59,205 nucleotides of DNA from assembly GCA_036392375.1 (NCBI GenBank), contig DASVYC010000043.1, forward strand, positions 1 through 59,205. The letters are read 5' to 3'. Origin of the DNA: JAFEBO01 sp036392375 (lineage in GTDB: Bacteria > Planctomycetota > Phycisphaerae > Phycisphaerales > UBA1924). Each line of letters begins with the position of its first letter. Within the stretch, counting starts at the first letter, position 1. Positions 17,048 through 25,409 of the stretch are shown here, in pieces. The translations under genes were made by a program, and so were the position numbers. The notes beneath the pieces are model-generated. The model saw nothing but the letters and a program-made list of their open reading frames with translations. It did not search any database and was not told where the DNA came from.

Positions 17048-17935
17048 ATGAGCCATGCGGCAACCATCGACCCGACGGCGATCGTCGGAAAAGACGTCAA
17101 GCTCGGCGCCAACGTTCAAATCGGGCCGTGGTGCGTGCTCAAGGGCGATATCACCCTGGGCGACAACGTCAAGCTGATCTCCAATGTCCAGATGCAGGGC
17201 CCGCTGCAGATCGGCAACGGCTGCTCGTTCTACCCCTACGCGTGCATTGGATTCGAGCCCCAGGACTTCAAGTTCAAGCCCGGGGCCCCCACGCCCGGCG
17301 TCGTCATAGGCAACGACTGCACGTTTCGCGAGAACGTCACCATCCACGCGGCCACCCACGCGACCATCCCGACCCGCATCGGGAACAACTGCTACTTCAT
17401 GGTGCAGAGTCACGCGGGCCACGACTGCCAGGTCGGAAGCAACGTCACCATGGTCAACGGCGCCGTGCTGGGCGGGCACTGCGAGATCTCCGACTTCGTC
17501 ACCATCGGCGGCCTCGCCGCGATCCACCAGTTCCTCCGCATCGGCCGCTTCTCGTTCATATCCGGGTACTCCGGCATGACCGCCGACATCCCGCCGTTCT
17601 GCATGGCATACGGGCGAAACCGGCTCATGGGCATCAACCAGGTCGGCCTGCGTCGCAACAAGTTCGCCCGCGAGCACATCCAGAAGCTGCGCACGGTCTT
17701 TCGCCTCGCGTTCCTACGCCCCGTGCCCCGCCCCGACGCCATCGCGATATGCGAGAGCCACGCCGCGGAGTGCCCGCCGGCCCAGGAACTCGCCGACTTC
17801 CTCAAGAACGGCAAACGACCGATCGCCGCGGGCGGCCTCCGCCCGCCCCGCGAGATGACCGCGTTCCTTCAGTCCGTCCGCCGCGGCGAAGCCGTGTGGG
17901 CGAGCGGCGAGGAAGAAGAATCGTCGATGCACTGA
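17048..17935 (+). CDS. lpxA: Acyl-ACP--UDP-N-acetylglucosamine O-acyltransferase
   Basis: A 295-residue left-handed beta-helix enzyme for the first step of lipid A synthesis, moving a 3-hydroxyacyl chain from ACP to UDP-GlcNAc. Hexapeptide repeats run from residue 7 (IDPTAIVGKDVKLG) to about 190, and the catalytic His125 and supporting His122 sit in QSHAGHDCQVG at the same numbers as in Escherichia coli. The C-terminal helical domain is present (NKFAREHIQKLR). The ATG at 17048 starts right at the beta-helix; no strong ribosome binding site is visible. Presence of lpxA implies lipid A-bearing outer membrane. Confidence 0.94.
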   Translation: MSHAATIDPTAIVGKDVKLGANVQIGPWCVLKGDITLGDNVKLISNVQMQGPLQIGNGCSFYPYACIGFEPQDFKFKPGAPTPGVVIGNDCTFRENVTIHAATHATIPTRIGNNCYFMVQSHAGHDCQVGSNVTMVNGAVLGGHCEISDFVTIGGLAAIHQFLRIGRFSFISGYSGMTADIPPFCMAYGRNRLMGINQVGLRRNKFAREHIQKLRTVFRLAFLRPVPRPDAIAICESHAAECPPAQELADFLKNGKRPIAAGGLRPPREMTAFLQSVRRGEAVWASGEEEESSMH

Positions 17936-17957
17936 ACGACTCGTCGGCCACGCAAGG

Positions 17958-18872
17958 ATGAACCCGGTGCTCCAGATCGGTCCCGACAATCCTGCGGCTG
18001 CGGCACCGGTCGGCGGACCGATCGCGACCGATCCGCCCGGGCCCGTCTTCGGGCTGCGCCTCTGCGTCCTGGGCAGCGGCTCCAGCGGCAACTGCTCGGC
18101 GCTGCTCGTCGAATCCGCCCAGGGACGCGAGCTCTGGCTCATCGACTGCGGCCTGTCGCTGCGCCGCATCCGGCGTTCACTCCAGGAACTCGGCGTTGGT
18201 GACCTCGAGCCCCGCGGCATCCTGATCACGCACCTCGACGACGATCACATCGGGTCGCTCTCTCTCGAGGCGCTGCAGCACATCCCGGTCTTCCTGCACC
18301 GGCGCCACCTCCGCCGCGCCGAGCGCGAGGGGCGGCTGTTCCGGCGCACCGAGGTCTTCGAGGATTCGCTATCCCTCGGGGCGGGCCTGCTCATGCACGC
18401 GAGCCTTGCGGCCCATGACGCCCAGGGCTCCGCCACCATGCGGTTCGCGCTCGAGCACGACGGGCACGTGAGCGAACTCGGCTACGCCACCGACGTAGGG
18501 CGGATGACGCCCGAGCTGGTGGATCACCTCCGCGGCGTGGACGTGCTCGCGATCGAGAGCAACTACTGCCCCGCCATGCAACTGGAATCCAACCGCCCCG
18601 AGCGCCTCAAGGGCCGCATCATGGGGGGCAAGGGCCACCTCTCCAACGACCAGTGCGTTCGGGCGGTGCAGGAGATCGGGCCGCGGCGGCACGTGGTGCT
18701 GCTGCATCTCTCGCGTCAGTGCAACACGCCCGATCGCGCCGCCGCCGGACACGACGGCCGCGGCTACAACCTGACCGTCAGCCGCCACGACGCCGCCACC
18801 GACTGGATCCACGCCCCGCTGCGGGTCGGATCACCTCGCGGACGTGTGCAGACGCTGCTGTTTCCCTGCTGA
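17958..18872 (+). CDS. Metallo-beta-lactamase-fold hydrolase (WalJ/YycJ-like)
   Basis: A 304-residue protein. After a Pro/Ala-rich start of 30 residues comes the metallo-beta-lactamase core: LRLCVLGSGSSGNCSALLV, the metal motif ITHLDDDHIGSL (HxxDDH), GYATDVGRMT and LAIESNYC, and KGHLSN. The GSGSSGN opening and DVG/ESNY motifs match the YycJ/WalJ group, which acts as a 5'-3' exonuclease or related phosphodiesterase linked to DNA repair. It follows lpxA by 22 bases and precedes rsfS by about 100, so co-transcription with lpxA is likely. A CN-terminal HLSRQCNTP helix replaces the final His strand. Confidence 0.85.
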   Translation: MNPVLQIGPDNPAAAAPVGGPIATDPPGPVFGLRLCVLGSGSSGNCSALLVESAQGRELWLIDCGLSLRRIRRSLQELGVGDLEPRGILITHLDDDHIGSLSLEALQHIPVFLHRRHLRRAEREGRLFRRTEVFEDSLSLGAGLLMHASLAAHDAQGSATMRFALEHDGHVSELGYATDVGRMTPELVDHLRGVDVLAIESNYCPAMQLESNRPERLKGRIMGGKGHLSNDQCVRAVQEIGPRRHVVLLHLSRQCNTPDRAAAGHDGRGYNLTVSRHDAATDWIHAPLRVGSPRGRVQTLLFPC

Positions 18873-18973
18873 GGCGCGGGATCATCGAAGCGGGATCGCG
18901 CCGCGTGCCGCTCTCTGGGCCGCATAAACTTGCCCCTTTCCCGGTCTGATCCCCCGCCAGCAGCGAGAAACCC

Positions 18974-19567
18974 GTGCCCCCAGCCAAGAAGAAAGCCAGC
19001 AAGAAACCCGCGGCCCGCAAGCCCGCCCAGAAGGCCGCGCCCAAAGGCAAGAAGCCCGCGAGCAAGAAGCCTGCCAACAAGAAGCCCGCGGCGAAGAAGC
19101 CCGCAGCCGCCGCGACGATCGCCGGTTCGCCCGCCGCCTCCAAGGCCGTCAAGCCGCGCGTCCACACGCCCGCCTCCGATGCCGAGCGTTTCGCGATCGA
19201 GGCCGCACGCCTGCTGCACGACGACAAGTGCACGGACATCGTGCTGCTGGACGTGCGCGGGCGCAACCCGATGACCGACTACCTGGTGGTGGGCTCGGGC
19301 ACGTCCGACCGCCAGATGCGCTCGACGCTGCACGACGTGGAAGAGCTCGGGGCCAAGATCGGCTATACCGCCGTCCGTTCGACAAGCGACGACCGCGCCA
19401 CGTGGCTGCTCGCGGACTTCATGAACGTGATCGTGCACCTCTTCGAGCCCAACACGCGGGCCCACTACGACATCGAGATGATGTGGGGCGACGCGCCGCG
19501 GATCCCGTGGGAACGCCCCGGCAGCGCCGCCCGCGACCGCGCCGGCCTGAATTCCGTCGAAGCATGA
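18974..19567 (+). CDS. rsfS: Ribosomal silencing factor RsfS with a histone-like basic N-terminal extension
   Basis: A 197-residue protein. The C-terminal 130 residues are RsfS, which binds ribosomal protein uL14 and blocks subunit joining when nutrients run out: AARLLHDDKCTDIVLLDVRG, DYLVVGSGTSDRQM, ADFMNVIVHLFEPNTRAHYD and LEMMWGDAPRI-like end. The first 62 residues are almost entirely Lys, Ala and Pro in the manner of a histone H1 tail (KKPAAKKPAAAAT); standard RsfS has no such extension. GTG start at 18974. The tail probably binds RNA or DNA by charge. aroB follows after 50 bases. Confidence 0.92.
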   Translation: MPPAKKKASKKPAARKPAQKAAPKGKKPASKKPANKKPAAKKPAAAATIAGSPAASKAVKPRVHTPASDAERFAIEAARLLHDDKCTDIVLLDVRGRNPMTDYLVVGSGTSDRQMRSTLHDVEELGAKIGYTAVRSTSDDRATWLLADFMNVIVHLFEPNTRAHYDIEMMWGDAPRIPWERPGSAARDRAGLNSVEA

Positions 19568-19584
19568 TCACGTCCTCCGCCATT

Positions 19585-19605
19585 CCTTGATGCCTTGATG
19601 CCTTG
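19585..19605. repeat. Tandem CCTTGATG octamers in the aroB leader
   Basis: Two full copies plus part of a third of the octamer CCTTGATG stand 13 bases before the aroB ATG. The same octamer is repeated at 51135-51182, also in a 5' leader and also in the sense direction of the following gene. Confidence 0.7.
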
Positions 19606-19617
19606 CCCCCCCACGTC

Positions 19618-20838
19618 ATGTCCGACACCGCCCCGAACCTCGATCCCGCTTCTGACGCGGCCACGCCGCAGACTCGGACGGTGCGGGTCGAGCTCGGCGA
19701 GCGTTCGTACGTGGTCGCCGTGGGGTGCGGCCTGCTCGAGTTCGCCGGGATGCTGGTGCGGGAGCGGCTGGGGGCCAAGCCCCGCCGCGTGTTCGTGGTG
19801 ACGGATAAAGGCGTGTCCGCGACGGATCGGCAACGCCTCCTCGATGGCCTGCACTCTGTCGCACTCGAACCGACCGCCTACGAGCTGCACGCCACCGAGC
19901 ACCACAAGACACTCGCCACGGTGCAAGCTCTTTGCGAATCGATGACCATGGCCCGGGTCGAGCGATCCGACCTTGTCATCGCCCTCGGCGGCGGCATCGT
20001 CGGGGACGTCGCTGGTTTCGCCGCGGCTTCGTACCGGCGCGGCGTCGCGGTCGTGCAGTGCCCCACCACGCTCCTCTCGATGGTCGACGCCAGCGTCGGC
20101 GGCAAGACGGGCGTCAACCTCGAGCTCGCCGGCACACTCAAGAAAAACATGGTGGGCTCGTTCCATCAGCCCATCGGCGTGCTCGCCGACCTGGGCACGC
20201 TCGCTACTCTCGACGATCGCACCTTCCGCGCCGGCCTGGCCGAGTGCGTGAAGCACGCGATGCTCAGCGCCGAGTTCGGCGATCCCGAGCTGCTGCACTG
20301 GATGCAAGCCGCGGACGCCGCGATCGCGTCGCGCGAACCCGCGACACTGGGCGAGTTGGTCGCCCGCAACGTCGCCATCAAGGCCCGCGTGGTCGCCGGT
20401 GACGAGCGCGAGGAATCCGAGACCTCCACAGGCCGTGCCCTGCTCAACCTCGGGCACACCTTCGGTCACGCGATCGAGGCGCTGCCGGGCGCCCGGGCCC
20501 TGCGCGCCAACGGTTCCGAGCTGCCCGGCGAGATCCACCACGGCGAGGCCGTCGCCCTCGGCCTCCGGGCCGCGTGCACGCTCGGCGAGTCGCTCGGGCT
20601 GGATCGCGGCTACGCCAACAGCGTGCGGGACCTGCTCGATCGCCTAGGACTGCCGCGGGTGGCCGCCGGACTGCCCGACACCGACGCGATCGTGTCTCGC
20701 ATGGCCGACGACAAAAAGAGCGTCGCGGGCGTGCTCCGCCTGATCGTCCCGGTCGCCCCGGGACGCAGCGTGATCCGCTCCGACGCGCCCGCCTCCGCGG
20801 TCCGCGCCGCGATCGAGTCGATCCGCTCTGGGGATTGA
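19618..20838 (+). CDS. aroB: 3-dehydroquinate synthase
   Basis: A 406-residue AroB, the NAD- and Zn-dependent enzyme that turns DAHP into 3-dehydroquinate in the shikimate pathway. Key blocks are ALGGGIVGDVAGFAAASYRRG, PTTLLSMVDASVGGKTGVN, the metal-binding AECVKHAML, LNLGHTFGHAIE and EIHHGEAVALG, with DDKKSVAG near the end. It is somewhat longer than the usual 350-370 because of an N-terminal stretch and a short insert before GEIHHG. The ATG at 19618 is chosen over a TTG at 19603. The next pathway enzymes, AroD and AroE, are fused in one gene at 38133-39950. Confidence 0.97.
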   Translation: MSDTAPNLDPASDAATPQTRTVRVELGERSYVVAVGCGLLEFAGMLVRERLGAKPRRVFVVTDKGVSATDRQRLLDGLHSVALEPTAYELHATEHHKTLATVQALCESMTMARVERSDLVIALGGGIVGDVAGFAAASYRRGVAVVQCPTTLLSMVDASVGGKTGVNLELAGTLKKNMVGSFHQPIGVLADLGTLATLDDRTFRAGLAECVKHAMLSAEFGDPELLHWMQAADAAIASREPATLGELVARNVAIKARVVAGDEREESETSTGRALLNLGHTFGHAIEALPGARALRANGSELPGEIHHGEAVALGLRAACTLGESLGLDRGYANSVRDLLDRLGLPRVAAGLPDTDAIVSRMADDKKSVAGVLRLIVPVAPGRSVIRSDAPASAVRAAIESIRSGD

Positions 20839-21040
20839 ATCAGGTCCCGGGCTTGAATCCGGCACACCCCACGGAAACCGTCCGTTTCAAGCCGGAGCGC
20901 AAGCAAGGCCGATACAGCAGCGGCTGACAGGGCGCAGGAATTCGGACGGCAGAGGTCGCCGCAGGATCTGTGCGCCCACGGGCTCCGCTGCGGACGGTCA
21001 CGGGTTCTCCGTGCCCGCCGCCGACGCCAAGGAGTGGCAC

Positions 21041-22747
21041 GTGCGGATTATCACGATCGTCAATCAAAAGGGCGGGTGCGGGAAGACCACCACCGCCGTC
21101 AATCTCTCCGCGGCCCTCGCCCGCGGCGGGCTCCGCACGCTGCTCGTGGACCTGGACCCCCAGTCGCACTGCGCCGTCGGCCTGGGCGTCCCCGAGAGCA
21201 AGATCGACCTCGATATCAGCGATGTCCTGCTCTTGCCTCCCAGCCGCCCGATCGACACTACCCGCCTGCTCTGGCGCGTCGGCCGCAACTTCGACCTCGC
21301 GCCCAGCCGCATGAAGCTCGCCGGCCTCGAGGCCACCCGCGGCGGGCTGGCCGACAAACCCGACAAGGAACGCCGCCTCGCTCAGGTGCTCGAGCGGCTC
21401 AAGAACGACTACGACGTCGCGCTGGTGGACTGCTCTCCCGCGATCGGCCTCCTGACCTTCAACGCGCTGGCCGCCGCCCACACCGTGCTGATCCCGGTCG
21501 AGACCGGTTTCTTCGCGCTGCAGGGCGCGACGCGTCAGATCACGACCGTCAAGGCGCTCGCCAAGAAGCTGAACGTCGAGATCCCGATCGTGTTCGTCCC
21601 CACGCTGCACGACGAGGCGAGCACTGTGTCGCACGATCTCTTGGGCGAGCTCCGCCGTCGCTTCGGGCATCAGGTCGCGCCGATCGTCATCCGCCGCGAC
21701 GCCAAAGTCCGCGAGGCCGCCAGCTTCGGCCAGCCCGCGATCGACCACGCCCCCGAGGCCGCGGGCAGCAAGGATTACCTGGACCTTTCTCGCTGGATCG
21801 CGGTCCGCCTGGGCCTCAAGCTCTCGACCGTTGGCCCCGCCGAGCCGAACTGGCAGCAGTCGCTGCTACCCGTGGAGCTCAAACCCGAGCCGGAGACGCC
21901 CAAGGCCAACACGCCCGCGTCGATCCCGGTCACGGAGCCCCGCACCGACTCCATCGAAGTGAACTCGGCGACGATCGACGAGGTGGTGCACTCGGCCGCC
22001 CGCACCACCACCACAACGACCTCCGGGCCGCACACGCCCGCCGCGGCGCAGTCCCCTCCCCAGCTCGCGACGCCGCCCGTCGATGTCTCAGCGATCCGCG
22101 AAGCGCTCTTGGCCTCGACCCGCCCGCACACGCCCGCCGCCACCCCCACCGTCACACAAGCCTCGCCGCAGACCTCCGCCGCTGCGGCGACCCTTGCCGC
22201 CCCTGAAGAGGTGCGTGCCGGCGAGGTCCGCCCCACCAGCCGTGCCGCCGAATTGGTCTACCGCGCCCAAAAGCTCCTGCGCCGCGTCGCGGGAGAGACC
22301 GAGACCGAGGCCATCGCAACAACGCCGCTGCGGCTCGAGCAACCCGCCGAGCCACATCCCGTCCGCGCCGAGCCCGACCGCCGCATCCTGGGCGTGCGCC
22401 AGACCGCCCAGGGCGTGCTGTTCGTGCAGCCCGCCTCGCTGGGCCAGGCCGTCAGCATCGCCGGCTCGTTCAACAACTGGTCCACCACCGCCAACCAGAT
22501 GCGCCTCAACCGCGAGCTGGGCGTGTTTGAGCTCTGTATCGCGATCGCCCCCGGCACGCACCAGTACCGCCTGGTCGTCGACGGCCAATGGACCGCCGAT
22601 CCGCACAACGCCGCCGCCGAGGTCAACCCGTTCGGTGAACTCAACAGCGTCGTGACCGTGCAGGGCGTCGGAACCCGCCGCATGGACGACGTGCTCGACA
22701 CCCGCTCCCTCTCGATCGACTCCCTGCTCAAGCAAGGCGCGGCCTAA
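21041..22747 (+). CDS. ParA-family ATPase fused to a C-terminal CBM48/AMPK-type glycogen-binding domain
   Basis: A 568-residue protein in three parts. Residues 1-250 are a complete ParA/Soj-like ATPase: deviant Walker A QKGGCGKTTT (Lys10, Lys15), LLVDLDPQ and VALVDCSPAIG. Residues 260-430 are a Pro/Thr/Ala-rich, poorly structured linker. Residues 458-543 form an early-set carbohydrate-binding domain of the AMPK-beta/CBM48 type: VSIAGSFNNWS, GVFELCIAIAPGTHQYRLVV, DGQWTADP and a closing GELNSVVTVQ, each the family signature including both sugar-stacking Trp positions. The GTG at 21041 has a perfect AAGGAG six bases upstream, preferred to GTG at 21011. No parB-like gene or parS-like repeat is adjacent. 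The next gene, 36 bases on, encodes a degenerate relative. ParA fused to such a domain is not an arrangement I recognise. Confidence 0.9.
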   Translation: MRIITIVNQKGGCGKTTTAVNLSAALARGGLRTLLVDLDPQSHCAVGLGVPESKIDLDISDVLLLPPSRPIDTTRLLWRVGRNFDLAPSRMKLAGLEATRGGLADKPDKERRLAQVLERLKNDYDVALVDCSPAIGLLTFNALAAAHTVLIPVETGFFALQGATRQITTVKALAKKLNVEIPIVFVPTLHDEASTVSHDLLGELRRRFGHQVAPIVIRRDAKVREAASFGQPAIDHAPEAAGSKDYLDLSRWIAVRLGLKLSTVGPAEPNWQQSLLPVELKPEPETPKANTPASIPVTEPRTDSIEVNSATIDEVVHSAARTTTTTTSGPHTPAAAQSPPQLATPPVDVSAIREALLASTRPHTPAATPTVTQASPQTSAAAATLAAPEEVRAGEVRPTSRAAELVYRAQKLLRRVAGETETEAIATTPLRLEQPAEPHPVRAEPDRRILGVRQTAQGVLFVQPASLGQAVSIAGSFNNWSTTANQMRLNRELGVFELCIAIAPGTHQYRLVVDGQWTADPHNAAAEVNPFGELNSVVTVQGVGTRRMDDVLDTRSLSIDSLLKQGAA

Positions 22748-22783
22748 GCCGCCCGACACCCGCCGCCACCGCGAAAGGTCTTT

Positions 22784-24556
22784 GTGGACGATCATCGAAC
22801 CAACCCGCCCGGCCCGCCGGGCGATCTCCCCGCGGACGATTCCTTCATCTTCCATCGCGCCCTGCACGAGGACGCTCCCGTCGCCGACGAGGGAGGCCCC
22901 GTCTCCCGCGGCGTCTCGCGTGAGCTCTCGCGCCCGCGCTCGGAGCACGAGCAGCTCGCCGCCGCGTTCCCCTTCGAAGATGCCGATGTGCTCGCCGATC
23001 TCTTCCTCGGCGGCCCTGATTCGCCCACCGTCGCCCGCATCGGACCCGGTGGCCTCCAGGCCAAACGCACCGCCCCCGTCGTCGAGGTCAAGCCCTCGCG
23101 GACCCCGAACCAGACAGCGGACGCACCCACAAAGAACGCCACGCGTCCCGGCTCGACGCCGTCCGAGATGCCGCGGACCACGTCACCGTCCCTCGCTCCG
23201 CCCGCGAGCCCCGCTTCCGCGTTCGCGGCGTCCGCGACGCAGCCCGTGTTCATCGAGTCGCTCATCGTCGGCCATCTGCCCGTGCTCGGCTCGGCCTGGG
23301 TCATGCAGTACGCCAAGCACCGCGCCCAGACCGCGTCCAAGCCCGTGGTGCTGCTGCGGGTCTCTGGCGCCGATGTTTCAGTCGACGTCGCCTTCCCGCC
23401 CGCGTCGCTGCCCCCGGCCACCGGACCGATGCCCAGCGTCGTGGATGCGATCCGTCACCTCAAGACGCTCAGCGATCAGTGGATCGTCCGCATCGACGAG
23501 GCCGCGGAGGGCATGGACGCCGCGGAGCTCATGCGCTGCCTGCGTGCGTCGGACTGCGCCAGCGTGCTCACCGGCGCCGACGAGGCCGCGGTGGTCGCGT
23601 GCTACCGCGTCATCAAGACGATGGGGACCGATGGCCCGCCGCTGCACGTGGTCGTGATGGGCAGCTCGACGGACGCCGCGAGCGACGCGGCGAGCAAGCT
23701 CTCCAAGGCGGCCGAGAAGTTCCTGGGCAAATCGGTCAGCAGCGAAGCCTGCTCGGCGAAGATCACGCCCGGCTCGGCGGCGAATGTCTACAGGGGCCGC
23801 CCCAACCTCGCGCACGATCGGCTCATCGAGCTGGTGCGGGAATCGGTCGCGACGCGCGTGGCCCCGGCGGCCCGCGTGCAACCCGGGATCACGCCCGGTG
23901 CTTCGAGCACCCTCGCAGACGACGACGAGCCGATCGGCTCCGAGCCTCGCGGCCAGTCGCCGGAGGCGAAAGAGACCGGGACGTTCGCCGCACCCGTCCC
24001 GGATGCGTTCCCTCCCGCGGCCGTCGCACCGACGACAATCTCGCCCGCACGCGTGGCCGCCCCGATGGCCGCCTCCGTCGCTGCTCCCTCGGATGCAGCG
24101 TCCCTTGTTGCAGCTCCGGTTGCTGCGCAGGCTGCCCCCGCGTCGACGCAGGCTCCCTCGGCCCCCACCGCCGCGAACGCCTCGCTCACCCGCCATCTGC
24201 CCTCGCTTGAGCCGCTCGAGGCACGCTGCCCGTACGCACCCGAGGTGGAACTGGCGGTCGACCCCAGCGGCCGTCTACACCTCATCGCCCGCTCGCACGC
24301 CGACGCCGCCGACCCCAACGCGGCGTTCTCCAAGCTCGCGGTCGCCCGCACATGGGCTCAGGCCCACGCGGCCCTGCTTGAGCGTGCGTTCCGTCAGGCC
24401 AAGCCCCTGGCGTTCACGCCCGAGCAGCACCTGCTCACCGACGCCCCCAAGCGCGTCCGCCCGCTCCTCGACACCGACGTGCGGCTGCACCTCCTCACCG
24501 CCCCGCCCGGCACCGCGGAAACCGCGCCGGGTTGGGTGTGTGTTGAGCTGAACTAA
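22784..24556 (+). CDS. Probable degenerate ParA/MinD-like protein (pseudo-ATPase), partner of the ParA-CBM48 protein
   Basis: A 590-residue protein of unknown function. Residues 1-155 are Pro/Ala/Arg-rich and disordered-looking. Residues 156-320 follow a ParA-like order: strand FIESLIVG, loop GHLPVLGSAW, helix VMQYAKHRAQ, strand PVVLLRVSG, later QWIVRIDE, CASVLTGADEAAVVACYRVI and LHVVVMGSS. The loop stands where the P-loop would be but lacks Lys and Thr, so nucleotide binding is doubtful. Residues 330-475 are an Ala/Pro/Val-rich linker, and 480-590 a small alpha/beta domain (VELAVDPSGRLHLIARS to APGWVCVELN). GTG start at 22784. It follows the ParA fusion closely and shares its long linkers, so the two likely form one complex. 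The fold reading is inference from pattern. Confidence 0.6.
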   Translation: MDDHRTNPPGPPGDLPADDSFIFHRALHEDAPVADEGGPVSRGVSRELSRPRSEHEQLAAAFPFEDADVLADLFLGGPDSPTVARIGPGGLQAKRTAPVVEVKPSRTPNQTADAPTKNATRPGSTPSEMPRTTSPSLAPPASPASAFAASATQPVFIESLIVGHLPVLGSAWVMQYAKHRAQTASKPVVLLRVSGADVSVDVAFPPASLPPATGPMPSVVDAIRHLKTLSDQWIVRIDEAAEGMDAAELMRCLRASDCASVLTGADEAAVVACYRVIKTMGTDGPPLHVVVMGSSTDAASDAASKLSKAAEKFLGKSVSSEACSAKITPGSAANVYRGRPNLAHDRLIELVRESVATRVAPAARVQPGITPGASSTLADDDEPIGSEPRGQSPEAKETGTFAAPVPDAFPPAAVAPTTISPARVAAPMAASVAAPSDAASLVAAPVAAQAAPASTQAPSAPTAANASLTRHLPSLEPLEARCPYAPEVELAVDPSGRLHLIARSHADAADPNAAFSKLAVARTWAQAHAALLERAFRQAKPLAFTPEQHLLTDAPKRVRPLLDTDVRLHLLTAPPGTAETAPGWVCVELN

Positions 24557-24634
24557 AAGAAGCTCGGTTGGGAACAGCGGCCTATCCGCCCCGCGAAACG
24601 CGGACGGATCGCGCCTTGCTCGCACGCGCAGAGA

Positions 24635-24659
24635 AAAGCCCCGCAACACGCGGGGCTTT
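24635..24659. terminator. Bidirectional terminator between the pseudo-ParA gene and the ATP synthase operon
   Basis: A perfect 10-bp stem AAAGCCCCGC/GCGGGGCTTT with a five-base loop sits between the convergent genes ending at 24556 and 24685. The T tract is better on the minus strand (TTTTCTC), favouring the ATP synthase operon. Confidence 0.85.
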
Positions 24660-24684
24660 GTCGCCTCATTCACTCGTCGAATGA

Positions 24685-25293
24685 CTACTGCTCGATGATG
24701 CGGTCGATCTTGCCGCGGACGGCGGACGTGCCCTGGTTGGCGAGCTGGTCGCGGACCTTGCGGAGGCTGGTCTGGACGCTGGCGTCGATGAGCTGGTCGC
24801 CGATGCGGAACTTCACGCCGCCAATCATGGTGGCGTCGGTGTAGGTGTGGACCACGACTTCCTTGCCCAGGGCGCTCCCGAGCCGATCGCGAACGGCACC
24901 GACGCTGCTCTGCTCCAGCGGGGCGGCGGTGATCACATCGACCTCGACGCGGCCGAACTGCTGCTGCACCACCTGGTCGTACGCCGCGGCGATCGGGATG
25001 AGGTGAGCAAGCCGAGCCTTGTCGTTCAGGACGAGCAGGAAACGCCGGAGCAGATCGTCCACGCGGCCCTCCAGGGCCTTGTGCAGAGCCGCACCGCGCT
25101 GGGCCGCGGGGATCACCCGCGACGCGAGGAACTCGTTGAGAGCCTTGTCCTGGCGGGTCATCTCAAGGAAATCCTCGAGCTGACCCTGGATGGCTTCAAC
25201 CTTCTCACGCCCACCCTCGGCGAAGGCCTCGTGGTACAGGCTCTTGGCGTAGACGTTCGCGAGAGCATCGGGCTTGGCTTGTGTCAGGGGCAT
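24685..25293 (-). CDS. atpH: ATP synthase F1 subunit delta
   Basis: A 202-residue delta subunit (OSCP), which holds the b-subunit stalk to the alpha hexamer crown. The helical N-terminal domain begins LANVYAKSLYHEAFAEG, and the C-terminal domain has the family signature VVVHTYTDATMIGGVKFRIGDQLIDASVQTSLRK (split here as GGVKFRIGDQLID plus SVQTSLRKV). It is the last gene of the minus-strand atp operon and is followed by a terminator, so alpha, gamma, beta and epsilon are not encoded here. A tandem-repeat leader (25301-25400) separates it from atpF. Confidence 0.93.
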   Translation of the reverse strand: MPLTQAKPDALANVYAKSLYHEAFAEGGREKVEAIQGQLEDFLEMTRQDKALNEFLASRVIPAAQRGAALHKALEGRVDDLLRRFLLVLNDKARLAHLIPIAAAYDQVVQQQFGRVEVDVITAAPLEQSSVGAVRDRLGSALGKEVVVHTYTDATMIGGVKFRIGDQLIDASVQTSLRKVRDQLANQGTSAVRGKIDRIIEQ

Positions 25294-25300
25294 AGAAAAA

Positions 25301-25400
25301 GCTCAAATCGCAAAGGGCCAAATCGCAAATCAAGGCACTCGGAAACACGTCCCAACTCAGTCCTAAGACCTCAGTCCTAAGACCTCAGTCCTAAGACCTC
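25301..25400. repeat. atpH leader: three 14-bp tandem repeats and a GATTTGGCCCTTTG word
   Basis: CTCAGTCCTAAGAC is repeated exactly three times (25356-25369, 25370-25383, 25384-25397). Next to the atpH start, 25301-25336 holds AAATCGCAAAGGGCCAAATC, which reads GATTTGGCCCTTTGCGATTT on the coding strand. Related words occur at 35921-35945, 47254-47290 and 48301-48326. The block lies wholly between atpF and atpH. Confidence 0.85.
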
Positions 25401-25409
25401 ATCCCTTCC

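Noticed and set aside
25356..25397. A minimal CRISPR array
   Set aside because: Units are contiguous 14-mers with no spacers and there are no cas genes.
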